From Aedoeadaptatus ivorii (GTDB lineage: Bacteria > Bacillota > Clostridia > Tissierellales > Peptoniphilaceae), in contig NZ_LR134523.1 of NCBI RefSeq assembly GCF_900638585.1, positions 522,001-586,000 of the forward strand: a DNA stretch of 64,000 nt. The letters are read 5' to 3'. Below the pieces are notes generated by a model. That model worked only from the letters and a program-made list of their open reading frames with translations. It was not told where the DNA came from and searched no databases. How positions within the stretch are numbered: the first letter of the stretch is position 1; each line of letters begins with the position of its first letter. This document shows positions 50,743-59,638 of the stretch, piece after piece. Position numbers and translations under genes: made by a program.

Positions 50743-51867
50743 ATGAGAGATTTTTACGAAATTCTGGAGATCGAACGGGACGCTTCTATGACAGAAGTGA
50801 AAAAAGCGTATCGCAAAAAGGCGAAGCAATATCACCCCGACCTCCATCCCGGCGACGAAGAAGCCGAGCATAAATTTAAGGAAGTGAACCTCGCCTACGA
50901 AGTCCTTTCGGACGAGTCGAAGCGACAGACCTATGATCTGTACGGCGAGGACGGCCTGCGCAACGAATATGCCGGCGGCGGTGGTGGATTCGGATTCGGC
51001 GATATTTTCGGCGACCTGTTCGACATCTTCGGCGGCGGTTTCGGCGCGAATTTCAGCAGCGGCAATACGGCGAAGGCCCCCAGAGACGGCGGGCATATCC
51101 GCTACGACTTGAACCTTACGTTCAAAGAGGCGGTCTTCGGCACCGAAAAGGACATTCAGATCCGGCGGACCGAAACCTGTTCCCGCTGCGGTGGCACCGG
51201 TGCCGAGGAAGGAACCGACATCCATACCTGCGACAAATGCGGCGGCAGCGGCCAAGTGCGCGAAGGCACCAATTCCGCCTTCGGCCGGTTTGTGCGCGTG
51301 GTTCCCTGTGACGAATGCGGCGGTACGGGTAAGATTATCGAAGAACCCTGCAAACACTGTAAGGGCGCGGGCAGAGAGACCATCAACCGCAAGCTCCACA
51401 TCCGAATCCCCGCCGGGGTCGACGATCGCAGCGTGATCACCATGACCGGCGAAGGACACGCCGGCGAAAACGGCGGACAGCCCGGTACGGTGTACGTCTA
51501 TCTGCATATCGAAGAGGACGCGATCTTTAAGCGCCTGGGGCAGGATCTCTACGTGGAGATCCCTATCCGCTACGAAGACGCGGTTCTGGGCGGTACGATT
51601 CAAGTGCCCACCCTAAAAGAAATCATCGACTACGAGATCCCCGCCGGCACCCAGGGCGGCGAGACCTTCCGCATCGAAGGCGAGGGCGTGCCCTATTTGC
51701 GCCGCGAAGGAGCGGGGGATCTCCTGTTTACCGTCAATATCCTGGTACCCAAAAAGATTTCCCGGGAGTATCGGGAACAACTGGAGTCCCTGCGGGCGGT
51801 CGCCGGCGGCAAAAAGTCGGAGGACGAAAAGGGATTCTTACAAAAGATTAAGGACTTTTTCGAGTAA
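50743..51867 (+). CDS. dnaJ: Chaperone protein DnaJ (Hsp40)
   Basis: 374 aa from ATG 50743 (MRDFYEIL); an in-frame ATG nine bases upstream is a less likely start. Domains: J domain with HPD in YHPDLHPG, Gly/Phe-rich linker (GGGGGFGFGDIFGD), four zinc-finger repeats (CSRCGGTG, CDKCGGSG, CDECGGTG, CKHCKGAG) and the C-terminal substrate domain. Stimulates DnaK ATPase. The last base is shared with the prmA start (TAATG). Confidence 0.96.
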   Translation: MRDFYEILEIERDASMTEVKKAYRKKAKQYHPDLHPGDEEAEHKFKEVNLAYEVLSDESKRQTYDLYGEDGLRNEYAGGGGGFGFGDIFGDLFDIFGGGFGANFSSGNTAKAPRDGGHIRYDLNLTFKEAVFGTEKDIQIRRTETCSRCGGTGAEEGTDIHTCDKCGGSGQVREGTNSAFGRFVRVVPCDECGGTGKIIEEPCKHCKGAGRETINRKLHIRIPAGVDDRSVITMTGEGHAGENGGQPGTVYVYLHIEEDAIFKRLGQDLYVEIPIRYEDAVLGGTIQVPTLKEIIDYEIPAGTQGGETFRIEGEGVPYLRREGAGDLLFTVNILVPKKISREYREQLESLRAVAGGKKSEDEKGFLQKIKDFFE

Positions 51868-52778
51868 TGGACTACATTCTATTGGAAATTCAGGGACCCG
51901 ACGCCGAGGAAGCCACCGCCGCTGCCGTACTCCACGGCGCGGGAATCGACGCCTTCGAGATCATTTCCCGAAACAGCGTGGAAGAACTGAATAGCAGCGA
52001 ATTTACTTGGGATTTGGTGGACGAGAGCCTGCTCGCGGATGCGCAGGAAGGCTTTACCATCAAAGCGTATTTTGAACGCGGAGACGAAGCGATTGATGCG
52101 GTAAAGGCGCGGCTCGATGCGCGCGGCTTTTCGACGCGCATCCTTCCCGTAGAGGCGCGGGATTGGGCCAACGACTGGAAGCGGTATTTTCGCCCCATCG
52201 CCGTGGACCGGAGCCTCGTCATCGTGCCGAGCTGGGAAGACTACACGCCCGATGCCGACGAGGCCGTATTGTATATGGATCCGGGCATGGCATTCGGCAG
52301 CGGCAATCATGAGACGACGCTCTTTTGCGCCCGCTATCTGCGCCAATACGTGCGAGAAGGGGATCTAGTATTGGACATCGGCACCGGGAGCGGGATCCTT
52401 TCCTTGGTCGCCCTAAAGAGCGGCGCGGCGCGCGCCATCGCCGTGGATATGGACCCGCAATCAGTGGCCTCGGCCAAAGAGAACGCCGCAAAAAACCGCC
52501 TCGACGACCGAATCGACGTGCGACAAGGCGACCTGTTCGGCGTGGTGGAGGAAGTGGCGGATCTCGTGGTGAGCAATATCTTTGCGGAGATCATTATCGG
52601 CATGATCCCCGCACTCACAAAACACATCAAGCCCGGAGGCGTATTTATCGCCTCGGGCATACTCAAGGAAAAGCGAAAGAACGTAGAATCGGCGCTTATA
52701 GAATCGGGTTTTGAGATCCTGGATTCCGACGAAAAAGGCGACTGGGTCGCGATTGCGGCGAAAAGAGGAGTGCATTGA
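51867..52778 (+). CDS. prmA: Ribosomal protein L11 methyltransferase
   Basis: SAM-dependent enzyme that trimethylates L11. The 303-aa protein has an N-terminal L11-recognition part, the linker with WANDWKRYFRP and PGMAFGSGNHETT, and the class I methyltransferase motif VLDIGTGSGILSL plus VVSNIFAEII. The order dnaJ-prmA-rsmE-mtaB is common in Firmicutes and the overlaps suggest one transcript. Confidence 0.96.
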   Translation: MDYILLEIQGPDAEEATAAAVLHGAGIDAFEIISRNSVEELNSSEFTWDLVDESLLADAQEGFTIKAYFERGDEAIDAVKARLDARGFSTRILPVEARDWANDWKRYFRPIAVDRSLVIVPSWEDYTPDADEAVLYMDPGMAFGSGNHETTLFCARYLRQYVREGDLVLDIGTGSGILSLVALKSGAARAIAVDMDPQSVASAKENAAKNRLDDRIDVRQGDLFGVVEEVADLVVSNIFAEIIIGMIPALTKHIKPGGVFIASGILKEKRKNVESALIESGFEILDSDEKGDWVAIAAKRGVH

Positions 52779-53500
52779 GACATTTTTTTGTAAGCGAACG
52801 ACCGATACCGAAAAAACACGTCGCCCTGTCCTCGGCGGACAGCCGGCATCTCTTGCAGGTGCTCCGGGCGAAGAGCGGCATGGAAATTCAAGTCGCCTAC
52901 GACGGCAGCTTATACCGGGGACGTCTGGTGGCGATCCGGGGCGACGCCTTTGTCGCCGTAGAAGAAGAGATTCCCATGGAGGGTCCTTTGGCCAGCGTGG
53001 TCTTGGTACAGAGCGTGGGCAAAGGCCAAAAGTTGGAAGCCGTCATTAAACACGCGACCGAATGCGGCGTCGATGCCTTCCTGCCCCTGCAGGCAAAGCG
53101 GAGTGTGTCGGACCTTACGAAGAAATACGAGTCCAAGCGTATTCGCTACGAAAAAATCGCGCAAGAGGCCGCCAAGCAGTCTAATCGCCGCCACATTCCC
53201 GAGATTTTGGACCTGGCGGACATGGAGTCCTTTCTCGCGTGCACTAAAGAAAACGACGAGATCCTCGTATGTTATGAAGAGGAGCGGCAGCAGGACATCC
53301 TCGACGTGGAGCTGCGCCTGCAGGGAGATGTGTACGTGGTCGTCGGGCCGGAAGGGGGATTCGATCCGGAGGAAATCGCGCGCTTAAAAGAAGCGAATGC
53401 GAAATTTGTGAGCCTCGGAGATACGATTCTCCGCACCGAGACCGCCGGCGTTATCGGGGGCTATATCGCCGCCCGATTGGTAGAAAGGCGGACGCGTTGA
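52775..53500 (+). CDS. rsmE: 16S rRNA m3U1498 methyltransferase
   Basis: SPOUT-fold methyltransferase. Start TTG 52775 overlaps the prmA stop (TTGA) and has AAGAGGAG seven bases upstream. The 241-aa protein has the N-terminal PUA-like domain (MRHFFVSERP, HLLQVLRAKSGMEI), ATECGVDAFLPLQAKRS, and the SAM-binding knot VVGPEGGFDPEEI with GDTILRTETA. Confidence 0.95.
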   Translation: MRHFFVSERPIPKKHVALSSADSRHLLQVLRAKSGMEIQVAYDGSLYRGRLVAIRGDAFVAVEEEIPMEGPLASVVLVQSVGKGQKLEAVIKHATECGVDAFLPLQAKRSVSDLTKKYESKRIRYEKIAQEAAKQSNRRHIPEILDLADMESFLACTKENDEILVCYEEERQQDILDVELRLQGDVYVVVGPEGGFDPEEIARLKEANAKFVSLGDTILRTETAGVIGGYIAARLVERRTR

Positions 53501-54795
53501 TGCGTTTCAGCACATATACACTGGGATGTAAAGTCAATCAATACGAGACCGAAGCCGTAGAGGAGATGCTCGAGGCCGCGGGATACATTCGGGATCAAAG
53601 CGACGAGGCGGACATCGCCCTTATCAATACCTGTACCGTCACCAATACCAGCGATCAAAAGAGCCGCCAGATCATTCGGCGGCACAAGAGAAAGAGAAAA
53701 GATTGCATCGTCGTCGTACTGGGTTGCTACGCCCAAGTCTCCCCCGAAGAAGTGGCCGCCGTCGAAGGGGTGGATCTGGTTTTGGGCACCAAAAACCGGG
53801 CGAATCTGCTCGAAGATTTAGAGGCCGTGCGCCGGGGCGAAGGGCCGATCGTCGACGTGGAGGAACACGAACGCACGGATCCCTTCGAAGCCCTGCATGT
53901 GGAAGATGCCGAAGCGCGCACCCGCGCCTATATGAAAGTACAGGACGGTTGCAATCGCTATTGCAGCTATTGCATCATTCCCTATGCCCGCGGGTTTATC
54001 CGTTCCCGCGCCATTGATGACGCCGTAAAGGAAGCGCGGCGTCTCGCGCAAAACGGCTTTCGCGAAGTGGTGCTTACGGGAATCCACATCGGCAGTTATG
54101 GCAAGGATCTCGACGAAGCGGTCGAACTCATCGATCTGATCGAGGCGATCGGCGCCGTCGATGGGATTCTGCGCATACGCCTCTCGTCGGTGGAGCCGAT
54201 GACGATTACGGACGAATTTCTGCAGCGCGTACAAAAGATTCCGAGCTTTATGCCGCACTTTCACCTCTCGTTGCAGAGCGGTTCTAAAAAAGTGCTCGAA
54301 GAGATGAATCGAAAATACACCCCGGCGGAATACAAAGAAACGGTAGAAAATATACGCCGCTACTTTCCCGACGCCGGCATAACGACCGATGTGATCGCGG
54401 GCTTTCCCGGCGAGACGGAAGAAGAATTCGAAGAGGGCCTCGCCTTTGTCCGAGACATCGGATTTTCGGACCTCCACGTGTTTCCCTATAGTATGCGGAA
54501 AAACACGCCGGCGGCAAAGCGAGAGGATCAAATTCCCAAGGCGATTAAAAATCGGCGCGCGCAGCGTCTGATCGAAGCCGGTAAAGAAATGCACAAAAAG
54601 TTCGCCGAATCCATGGTCGGCAGACGCTTCTCTGTTCTTTTTGAGGAAGAAAAAGACGGAAAGTACTACGGCTTTACGCCGAACTACCTGCGGGTTTTCG
54701 TCGAGAGCGACGAAGATCTTCATAACGCCGTGCGATGTGTTACAATACAGGGTATAAGGGAAGAGGAAATCATCGCTGTACTCGGAAAGGAGTGA
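53500..54795 (+). CDS. mtaB: tRNA t6A37 methylthiotransferase MtaB
   Basis: Radical SAM enzyme that converts t6A37 to ms2t6A37. The 431-aa protein has the MTTase N-terminal domain with conserved cysteines (TLGCKVNQYETE, INTCTVTN, LGCYAQ), the radical SAM cluster motif CNRYCSYC and a C-terminal TRAM-like segment. The GCKVNQ start fits the MtaB branch over MiaB. ATG 53500 shares a base with the rsmE stop; a TTG one codon earlier is possible. Confidence 0.94.
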   Translation: MRFSTYTLGCKVNQYETEAVEEMLEAAGYIRDQSDEADIALINTCTVTNTSDQKSRQIIRRHKRKRKDCIVVVLGCYAQVSPEEVAAVEGVDLVLGTKNRANLLEDLEAVRRGEGPIVDVEEHERTDPFEALHVEDAEARTRAYMKVQDGCNRYCSYCIIPYARGFIRSRAIDDAVKEARRLAQNGFREVVLTGIHIGSYGKDLDEAVELIDLIEAIGAVDGILRIRLSSVEPMTITDEFLQRVQKIPSFMPHFHLSLQSGSKKVLEEMNRKYTPAEYKETVENIRRYFPDAGITTDVIAGFPGETEEEFEEGLAFVRDIGFSDLHVFPYSMRKNTPAAKREDQIPKAIKNRRAQRLIEAGKEMHKKFAESMVGRRFSVLFEEEKDGKYYGFTPNYLRVFVESDEDLHNAVRCVTIQGIREEEIIAVLGKE

Positions 54796-54797
54796 CC

Positions 54798-55136
54798 ATG
54801 GACTGTTTGTTCTGTAAGATCGCGGCGGGAGAAATTCCGTCCGATTGCATCTACGAAGACGAGAAGATCTTTGCCTTTCGGGATATCGACCCCCAAGCGC
54901 CCGTACATTTTCTCGTCATCCCGAAAGTGCATATCGAATCGCTGGATGCCCTAAAGGATTCCGACGCCGGGCTGATCGGCCATATCTTTACGACCATTCG
55001 CGACCTGGCGAAAAAAGAAGGCCTCACCGGCGGCTACCGCGTCGTCAACAATATCGGAAAGGACGGCGGGCAGTCGGTCGCACACCTGCACTTTCACGTT
55101 CTCGGCGGCAGAAGCCTGCAATGGCCACCGGGTTAA
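54798..55136 (+). CDS. hit: HIT family nucleotide-binding protein
   Basis: 112-aa histidine-triad protein, two bases after mtaB, with SD AAAGGAG. It has the N-terminal CLFCKIAAGEIPS, the VNNIGKDGGQSVAHLHFHVLGG segment with the HxHxH active site and a Trp-containing C-terminus (LQWPPG) as in HinT proteins, which hydrolyse adenosine phosphoramidates. Confidence 0.95.
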   Translation: MDCLFCKIAAGEIPSDCIYEDEKIFAFRDIDPQAPVHFLVIPKVHIESLDALKDSDAGLIGHIFTTIRDLAKKEGLTGGYRVVNNIGKDGGQSVAHLHFHVLGGRSLQWPPG

Positions 55137-55160
55137 ATCTTTGAAAACTCTTTGCCGTTA

Positions 55161-55189
55161 TTGAATTCACCTCCCGAATCGTGTATAAT
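55161..55189 (+). promoter_or_regulatory. Promoter of rpsU
   Basis: TTGAAT (55161-55166), 17-bp spacer, TATAAT (55184-55189). Confidence 0.75.
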
Positions 55190-55201
55190 TGTAAGGAATT
55201 T

Positions 55202-55237
55202 AGCCAGACTCCTGGCTAATCACTCTTTTCTAAAGAG
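55202..55237 (+). promoter_or_regulatory. Two small hairpins in the rpsU leader
   Basis: AGCCAG ACTC CTGGCT (55202-55217) and CTCTTT TCT AAAGAG (55223-55237). The second ends directly before the GGGAGGG SD and could affect ribosome access. Confidence 0.45.
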
Positions 55238-55249
55238 GGGAGGGAAATT

Positions 55250-55429
55250 ATGTCGGAAATCCGCGTTGGAGAAAATGAGTCTTTGGAATCCGCCCTTAAG
55301 CGATTTAAGAGACAATGTGCTTCCAGTGGCGTTTTAAAGGAAGCGCGCAAAAGAGAACACTACGAAAAACCCAGTGTTAAGCGCAAGAAAAAATCTGAGG
55401 AAGCACGCAGAAAAAAACGTAAATACTAA
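55250..55429 (+). CDS. rpsU: 30S ribosomal protein S21
   Basis: A 59-aa gene, small and very basic. It begins [20 protein letters not shown], has the [15 protein letters not shown] segment and ends RRKKRKY, a clear S21. SD GAGGGGAGGG. It has its own promoter and a leader with two hairpins; yqeY follows after 16 bases, the usual Firmicutes pair. Confidence 0.96.
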   Translation: MSEIRVGENESLESALKRFKRQCASSGVLKEARKREHYEKPSVKRKKKSEEARRKKRKY

Positions 55430-55445
55430 TTGAGAAGGTGTAATT

Positions 55446-55889
55446 TTGTCTTTAAAAGAAACCTTGATGCAGGATCTCAAGACTGCGATGAAGGAAAAGA
55501 ACAAAAAAACGAAAGATACCATCACCTTAGTGCGCGCGGCGATCAAACAAAAAGAAGTTGACGAACGCATCGAACTGGATGATGAGGGCGTTTTAAAAAT
55601 CCTTTCGAAACAAATCAAGGAAAGACGCGGAAGCATCGAAGAATTTGAAAAAGCCGGCCGGGATGACCTGGTCCGGGAAACCGAAGAGGAAATTCAAATT
55701 CTCATGCGCTATATGCCCGAACAATTGTCGGAGGAAGAGCTCGAGAAGCTGGTACGCGAGGTTATGGCGGAACACGACATCACCGAGAAGAAGCAGATCG
55801 GCCTTCTGATGAAAAATATTATGCCCAAAGTGCAAGGGCGTGCCGACGGAAAAGCCGTCAACGCAATAGTAAATCGCATCTTAAATTAA
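55446..55889 (+). CDS. yqeY: GatB/YqeY domain-containing protein
   Basis: 147 aa from TTG 55446 (SD GAAGGTG). The helical sequence LMQDLKTAMKEKNKKTKDTITLVRAAIKQKEVD and the C-terminal LMKNIMPKVQGRADGKAVNAIV match the YqeY family, which resembles the tRNA-binding tail domain of GatB. Function is not firmly known. Co-transcribed with rpsU, then terminated. Confidence 0.92.
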   Translation: MSLKETLMQDLKTAMKEKNKKTKDTITLVRAAIKQKEVDERIELDDEGVLKILSKQIKERRGSIEEFEKAGRDDLVRETEEEIQILMRYMPEQLSEEELEKLVREVMAEHDITEKKQIGLLMKNIMPKVQGRADGKAVNAIVNRILN

Positions 55890-55891
55890 GA

Positions 55892-55922
55892 TAACCCGGG
55901 GATTCATCTCCGGGTTACTTTT
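55892..55922 (+). terminator. Intrinsic terminator after yqeY
   Basis: TAACCCGGGGA TTCA TCTCCGGGTTA hairpin (one G-T pair) followed by CTTTTC. Confidence 0.75.
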
Positions 55923-55945
55923 CGATTTGCCCGAAATTTCGAGGG

Positions 55946-55951
55946 TATAAT
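55946..55951 (+). promoter_or_regulatory. -10 box of the nfeD-floA operon
   Basis: TATAAT 19 bases before the start codon; the -35 is unclear. Confidence 0.45.
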
Positions 55952-55969
55952 ACAAAAGGAGGTTTGTGT

Positions 55970-56653
55970 ATGAAAAAGCGTATCCTTCTCTTTGTATTCT
56001 CTCTTGTCCTCTTGCCGCAAGCCGTCTACGCACGGGGCGTAGAAATCGCACCGTTTCTCTATTTGGTGCGCGCACTTCTCGTGATCGCGGGGCTTTCGAG
56101 CCTGGTCTACGGCTTGTTTTCCCGAAAGGGATCGGCCAGTTGGATTTTCGGTCTATTTTGCATCGTTTTGTACTTCGGACTGGGGCTTTACATCGGCATC
56201 GGCTCGGCCATTCCCTTTGTATTGTTTTTGCTGAGCGGCATACTCTTTGCCGTGGAGTTTGTGGTGCCCGGTTTCGGCATTGCGGGCATCAGCGGCATCG
56301 CCTTGATGGCCTATTCCCTCGCCGCTTCTATGGGGAATCCCTCTGTGGCGGCCGGCACATTGGGGCTATCGGCGCTGGTGCTGTTCGTCTTGATCCGCAA
56401 TTTGATCGAGCGCGGCGAAGACATTGCCTTTCTCGAAAAGCTGATCTCGCCGGAAAAGCAATATACGCAGTTTCCCGCGGCCTGTGCCGTCGGCGATCGG
56501 GGAAGGAGCGTTTCACCCCTTCGGCCTTCCGGCACCGCCGAAATCGACGGAAAGCGCCTATCCGTGCAATCCGTTACGGGTTTTGTCGATGCGAATCGGC
56601 CCTTAGAAGTCGTATCCGTTACAGGCAATCAGATATACGTCAAGGAGGTTTGA
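55970..56653 (+). CDS. NfeD family membrane protein
   Basis: 227 aa from ATG 55970 (AAGGAGG). A probable signal peptide ([21 protein letters not shown]) is followed by about four membrane helices containing [14 protein letters not shown] and a soluble C-terminal OB-fold-like domain ([14 protein letters not shown]). It is one base from floA; NfeD proteins accompany flotillins or stomatins and are thought to help assemble membrane microdomains. Confidence 0.88.
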   Translation: MKKRILLFVFSLVLLPQAVYARGVEIAPFLYLVRALLVIAGLSSLVYGLFSRKGSASWIFGLFCIVLYFGLGLYIGIGSAIPFVLFLLSGILFAVEFVVPGFGIAGISGIALMAYSLAASMGNPSVAAGTLGLSALVLFVLIRNLIERGEDIAFLEKLISPEKQYTQFPAACAVGDRGRSVSPLRPSGTAEIDGKRLSVQSVTGFVDANRPLEVVSVTGNQIYVKEV

Positions 56654-56654
56654 C

Positions 56655-57653
56655 ATGTTTCAAGCAGCAGGCGCCGTTTTGGGGACCATATTAATGTTCG
56701 TCCTGATCGTCGTCCTTATCGCCATCTTTACCATGGTTCCCGTCGGGCTGTGGGTGACCGCATTTTTCTCGGGCGTCAAGGTACGCCTTTCCGATTTGAT
56801 CGGTATGCGACTGCGCAGGGTCAAGCCGCGCAGAATCGTAAATCCCATGATCAAGGCCACCAAGGGCGGCATGCATATCAACATCGCCGACTTGGAAGGG
56901 CACTACCTCGCCGGCGGCAATGTGGATACCCTGGTAGATGCGCTGATCGCCGCCGAGCGCGCGGATATCGAATTGAATTTTGAGCAGGCTGCCGCCATCG
57001 ACCTCGCCGGGCGCGACGTCTTGGAAGCGGTACAGGTAAGCGTCAACCCGAAAGTGATCGAAACGCCGAATATCTCGGCCGTCGCCCAAGACGGGATCGA
57101 GGTCGTCGTCATCGCCAAGGTGACCGTGCGCGCAAATATCGACCGCTTGGTCGGCGGTGCCGGCGAAGAGACGATTATCGCCCGCGTCGGGGAAGGGATT
57201 GTCACCACGGTCGGTTCTTCCAATAGCTACAAAGAAGTGCTCGAAAATCCCGACAATATTTCTCGCATGGTACTCAGCAAAGGGCTGGATTCCGGCACGG
57301 CGTATGAAATCCTCTCTATCGACATCGCCGATGTGGACGTGGCGAGAAACATCGGGGCACGCCTGCAAACCGACCAGGCGGAAGCCGACAAGCGCATCGC
57401 CGAAGCAAAGGCTTCGGAACGCCGCGCTATGGCGATCGCCCGCGAACAGGAAATGCACGCCGAAGTCGAAGCGATGCGCGCCCGCGTGGTAGAAGCGCAG
57501 TCTCAAGTGCCCCTCGCATTGGCGGAGGCCTTAAAGAACGGCAATCTTTCGGTGGACGGGTACTACCGGCTCGAGAACTTAAAGAGCGATACCTCTATGC
57601 GGGAGGCCATTGCCAAGGGTTCCGAGTCGACCGACGAAGAAAAGGACATCTAA
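56655..57653 (+). CDS. floA: Flotillin-like protein FloA
   Basis: 332 aa. An N-terminal hydrophobic membrane hairpin (about 5-38) precedes an SPFH domain ([40 protein letters not shown]) and an Ala/Glu-rich helical region ([27 protein letters not shown]). Organises functional membrane microdomains in Gram-positives. SD AAGGAGG lies at the end of the NfeD gene, so coupling is likely. Confidence 0.95.
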   Translation: MFQAAGAVLGTILMFVLIVVLIAIFTMVPVGLWVTAFFSGVKVRLSDLIGMRLRRVKPRRIVNPMIKATKGGMHINIADLEGHYLAGGNVDTLVDALIAAERADIELNFEQAAAIDLAGRDVLEAVQVSVNPKVIETPNISAVAQDGIEVVVIAKVTVRANIDRLVGGAGEETIIARVGEGIVTTVGSSNSYKEVLENPDNISRMVLSKGLDSGTAYEILSIDIADVDVARNIGARLQTDQAEADKRIAEAKASERRAMAIAREQEMHAEVEAMRARVVEAQSQVPLALAEALKNGNLSVDGYYRLENLKSDTSMREAIAKGSESTDEEKDI

Positions 57654-58160
57654 ATGTTGGGTTTTGCCTTTTCCAATGCCGTGCTGATCGTGCTGATCTT
57701 CGCGCTGATACAGGCGAAGGAAAAGAAAGCGCGGCAAAAACAGCATAGCGGCCGCAACGCTTCGGCATCGAAGAAGGCTTTTTCAAAAGGGACGTCTGTG
57801 GCAGAAAAAATTCGAGAGGCGCAGGCGGCCATCGGTGCGGCCGTTTCCGAGAACAGGGCCGAAGGAAGCAATGCGAAAGCCGCCAATTCCCTAAGAAAAT
57901 CGGCACAACACACGAGTTCGCCTTCGAAGCGGAATCCTTCGAATTTGCAGGAGGCTTCGGCACAGGCGGCCAAGCGCGTTACGCAAAAAAGCGACCCGTA
58001 TTTTTACGAGAAGAAGAGCGAATTCGACGATTATGAAACGCCGAAAGCGGCTGTGCCCAAGCGGAAGCATCCCTTTTTCGCCATCGAGGCAAAGGATCCC
58101 GCCCAACGGGCGATGCTGTACCGGGAAATTTTAGACAAACCGAAGTGTATGCGGAAGTAA
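57654..58160 (+). CDS. Hypothetical protein with one N-terminal membrane helix
   Basis: 168 aa, ATG immediately after the floA stop. I do not recognise the family. Residues about 2-20 are hydrophobic; the middle is low-complexity, rich in Ala, Ser, Lys and Asn and likely disordered; the C-terminus (HPFFAIEAKDPAQRAMLYREIL) looks more conserved. Its place in the floA-phoH interval suggests a membrane-associated partner of FloA, similar in position to Bacillus yqfB, but this is inference. Confidence 0.75.
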   Translation: MLGFAFSNAVLIVLIFALIQAKEKKARQKQHSGRNASASKKAFSKGTSVAEKIREAQAAIGAAVSENRAEGSNAKAANSLRKSAQHTSSPSKRNPSNLQEASAQAAKRVTQKSDPYFYEKKSEFDDYETPKAAVPKRKHPFFAIEAKDPAQRAMLYREILDKPKCMRK

Positions 58161-58170
58161 AGGAGACGTT

Positions 58171-59187
58171 TTGCAAGGAGATTTGGTCATAGAAGTGAAC
58201 GAACCCCGAATCGTAAAGGAACTGTTCGGGCATCTCGACGAAAACATCGCATTGGTGGAAGCGGCATTCGGCGTGAAAATCCGTTCCGCCGAAGACGGCC
58301 TTACGGTCGAAGGCGAGGACGAAGCCGTTCGAAAGGCCCAACTGGTGCTTCGCAATTTGATCGAGGCGATTCGAAAGCAAAAGCGCATCGATAAGAAGGA
58401 CATTCGATATAGCATCGAGTTGGTGCGGGCGGGGGTCGAAGACAGCTTTACCGCCCTTTTAGACGATGTCATCGTCTATACGGAAATGGGGCGGCCTCTG
58501 CGGCCCAAGACGCTCGGGCAAAAGCGCTATCTCGACGCCATCCGCGGAAACGACGTGGTATTCGGCATCGGCCCGGCGGGTACAGGAAAGACCTATATCG
58601 CTATGGCGAATGCGGTAAAGGCCTTTAAGGAAAAGGAAGTCAACCGCATCATCCTCACGCGACCCGCCGTCGAGGCGGGGGAAAGCCTGGGCTTTCTGCC
58701 GGGGGATTTGCAGATGAAGGTGGATCCCTATCTTCGCCCGCTCTACGATGCATTGTTCGAGATTCTGGGGCAGGAAGCTTTTCAGAAGTATCTCGAAAAG
58801 GGCATGATCGAAGTGGCGCCCCTCGCCTATATGCGGGGGCGTACCCTCGACAATGCCTATGTGATCCTGGACGAGGCGCAAAACACCACCAACGAGCAGA
58901 TGAAGATGTTCCTTACCCGCCTGGGCTATGGATCCAAGGCGGTAATCACCGGCGATGTAACCCAGATCGACCTGCCCCGTGGCAAACAATCGGGTCTGAA
59001 AACCGTAATGCGGATCTTAGAAGGCGTGCGGGGAATCGAGATCATCCGCATGGGCCGAAACGACATTGTGCGCCACCCCTTGGTGCAGCGCATTATCGAC
59101 GCCTACGACCGCTACGAGACCAAAGAAGAAGAAGCGCGCAAAGAAAAAGCGCAGGCACGGAAGGAAAAAGGCGATGCGGCGTCTTAA
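58171..59187 (+). CDS. phoH: PhoH family ATPase
   Basis: 338 aa from TTG 58171 (SD AAAGGAG). An N-terminal KH-like part is followed by the PhoH ATPase with Walker A GPAGTGKTYIAMA and Walker B VILDEAQNTT. Likely an RNA helicase-type factor linked to YbeY, which it overlaps by 14 bases. The charged tail is rich in Lys and Glu. yqfD, normally just upstream in spore-formers, is absent. Confidence 0.94.
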   Translation: MQGDLVIEVNEPRIVKELFGHLDENIALVEAAFGVKIRSAEDGLTVEGEDEAVRKAQLVLRNLIEAIRKQKRIDKKDIRYSIELVRAGVEDSFTALLDDVIVYTEMGRPLRPKTLGQKRYLDAIRGNDVVFGIGPAGTGKTYIAMANAVKAFKEKEVNRIILTRPAVEAGESLGFLPGDLQMKVDPYLRPLYDALFEILGQEAFQKYLEKGMIEVAPLAYMRGRTLDNAYVILDEAQNTTNEQMKMFLTRLGYGSKAVITGDVTQIDLPRGKQSGLKTVMRILEGVRGIEIIRMGRNDIVRHPLVQRIIDAYDRYETKEEEARKEKAQARKEKGDAAS

Positions 59188-59638
59188 TCTCTATATCGAC
59201 GATCGCCAGACGGCACTTCCCGTTTCCGACGAAGAGCGAGCGCTCCTCAAAGCGCTCTTTCACCATGCCGTCTTCTGCCTAATCGAAGAAGATGCGGCGG
59301 AACTCTCGGTGAGTTTTGTCGACGGTACAGAAATCCGCCGATTGAACCGCGACTACCGCGGCATCGATCGGGAGACCGACGTGCTCAGTTTTCCCCTCGA
59401 CGAATCTGTGGACGGGATGCGGCTTTTGGGCGATATCGTCATCAATACCGAGCGGGTGCGCAGCCAGGCGGAGGAATTCGGCCATAGCTACCGCAGGGAA
59501 CTGACGTATCTCGCCGTACACAGCCTGCTCCACCTGACGGGCTACGACCATATGGAAGAAGAGGAGAAAAAGCGCATGCGACGCGCCGAGGAGGCGCTGC
59601 TCGCATCCTTTGAAGGAGCGGAAGATGAAGCGCGGTAA
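59174..59638 (+). CDS. ybeY: Endoribonuclease YbeY
   Basis: 154 aa from ATG 59174, within the end of phoH; the longer frame is a shadow of phoH. The zinc site HSLLHLTGYDH (H-x3-H-x5-H) and the DVLSFPLDE segment are characteristic. YbeY acts in 16S rRNA 3'-end maturation and late-stage 70S ribosome quality control. It overlaps the next gene by 14 bases; yqfF/pgpH, often found between phoH and ybeY, is missing. Confidence 0.95.
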   Translation: MRRLNLYIDDRQTALPVSDEERALLKALFHHAVFCLIEEDAAELSVSFVDGTEIRRLNRDYRGIDRETDVLSFPLDESVDGMRLLGDIVINTERVRSQAEEFGHSYRRELTYLAVHSLLHLTGYDHMEEEEKKRMRRAEEALLASFEGAEDEAR

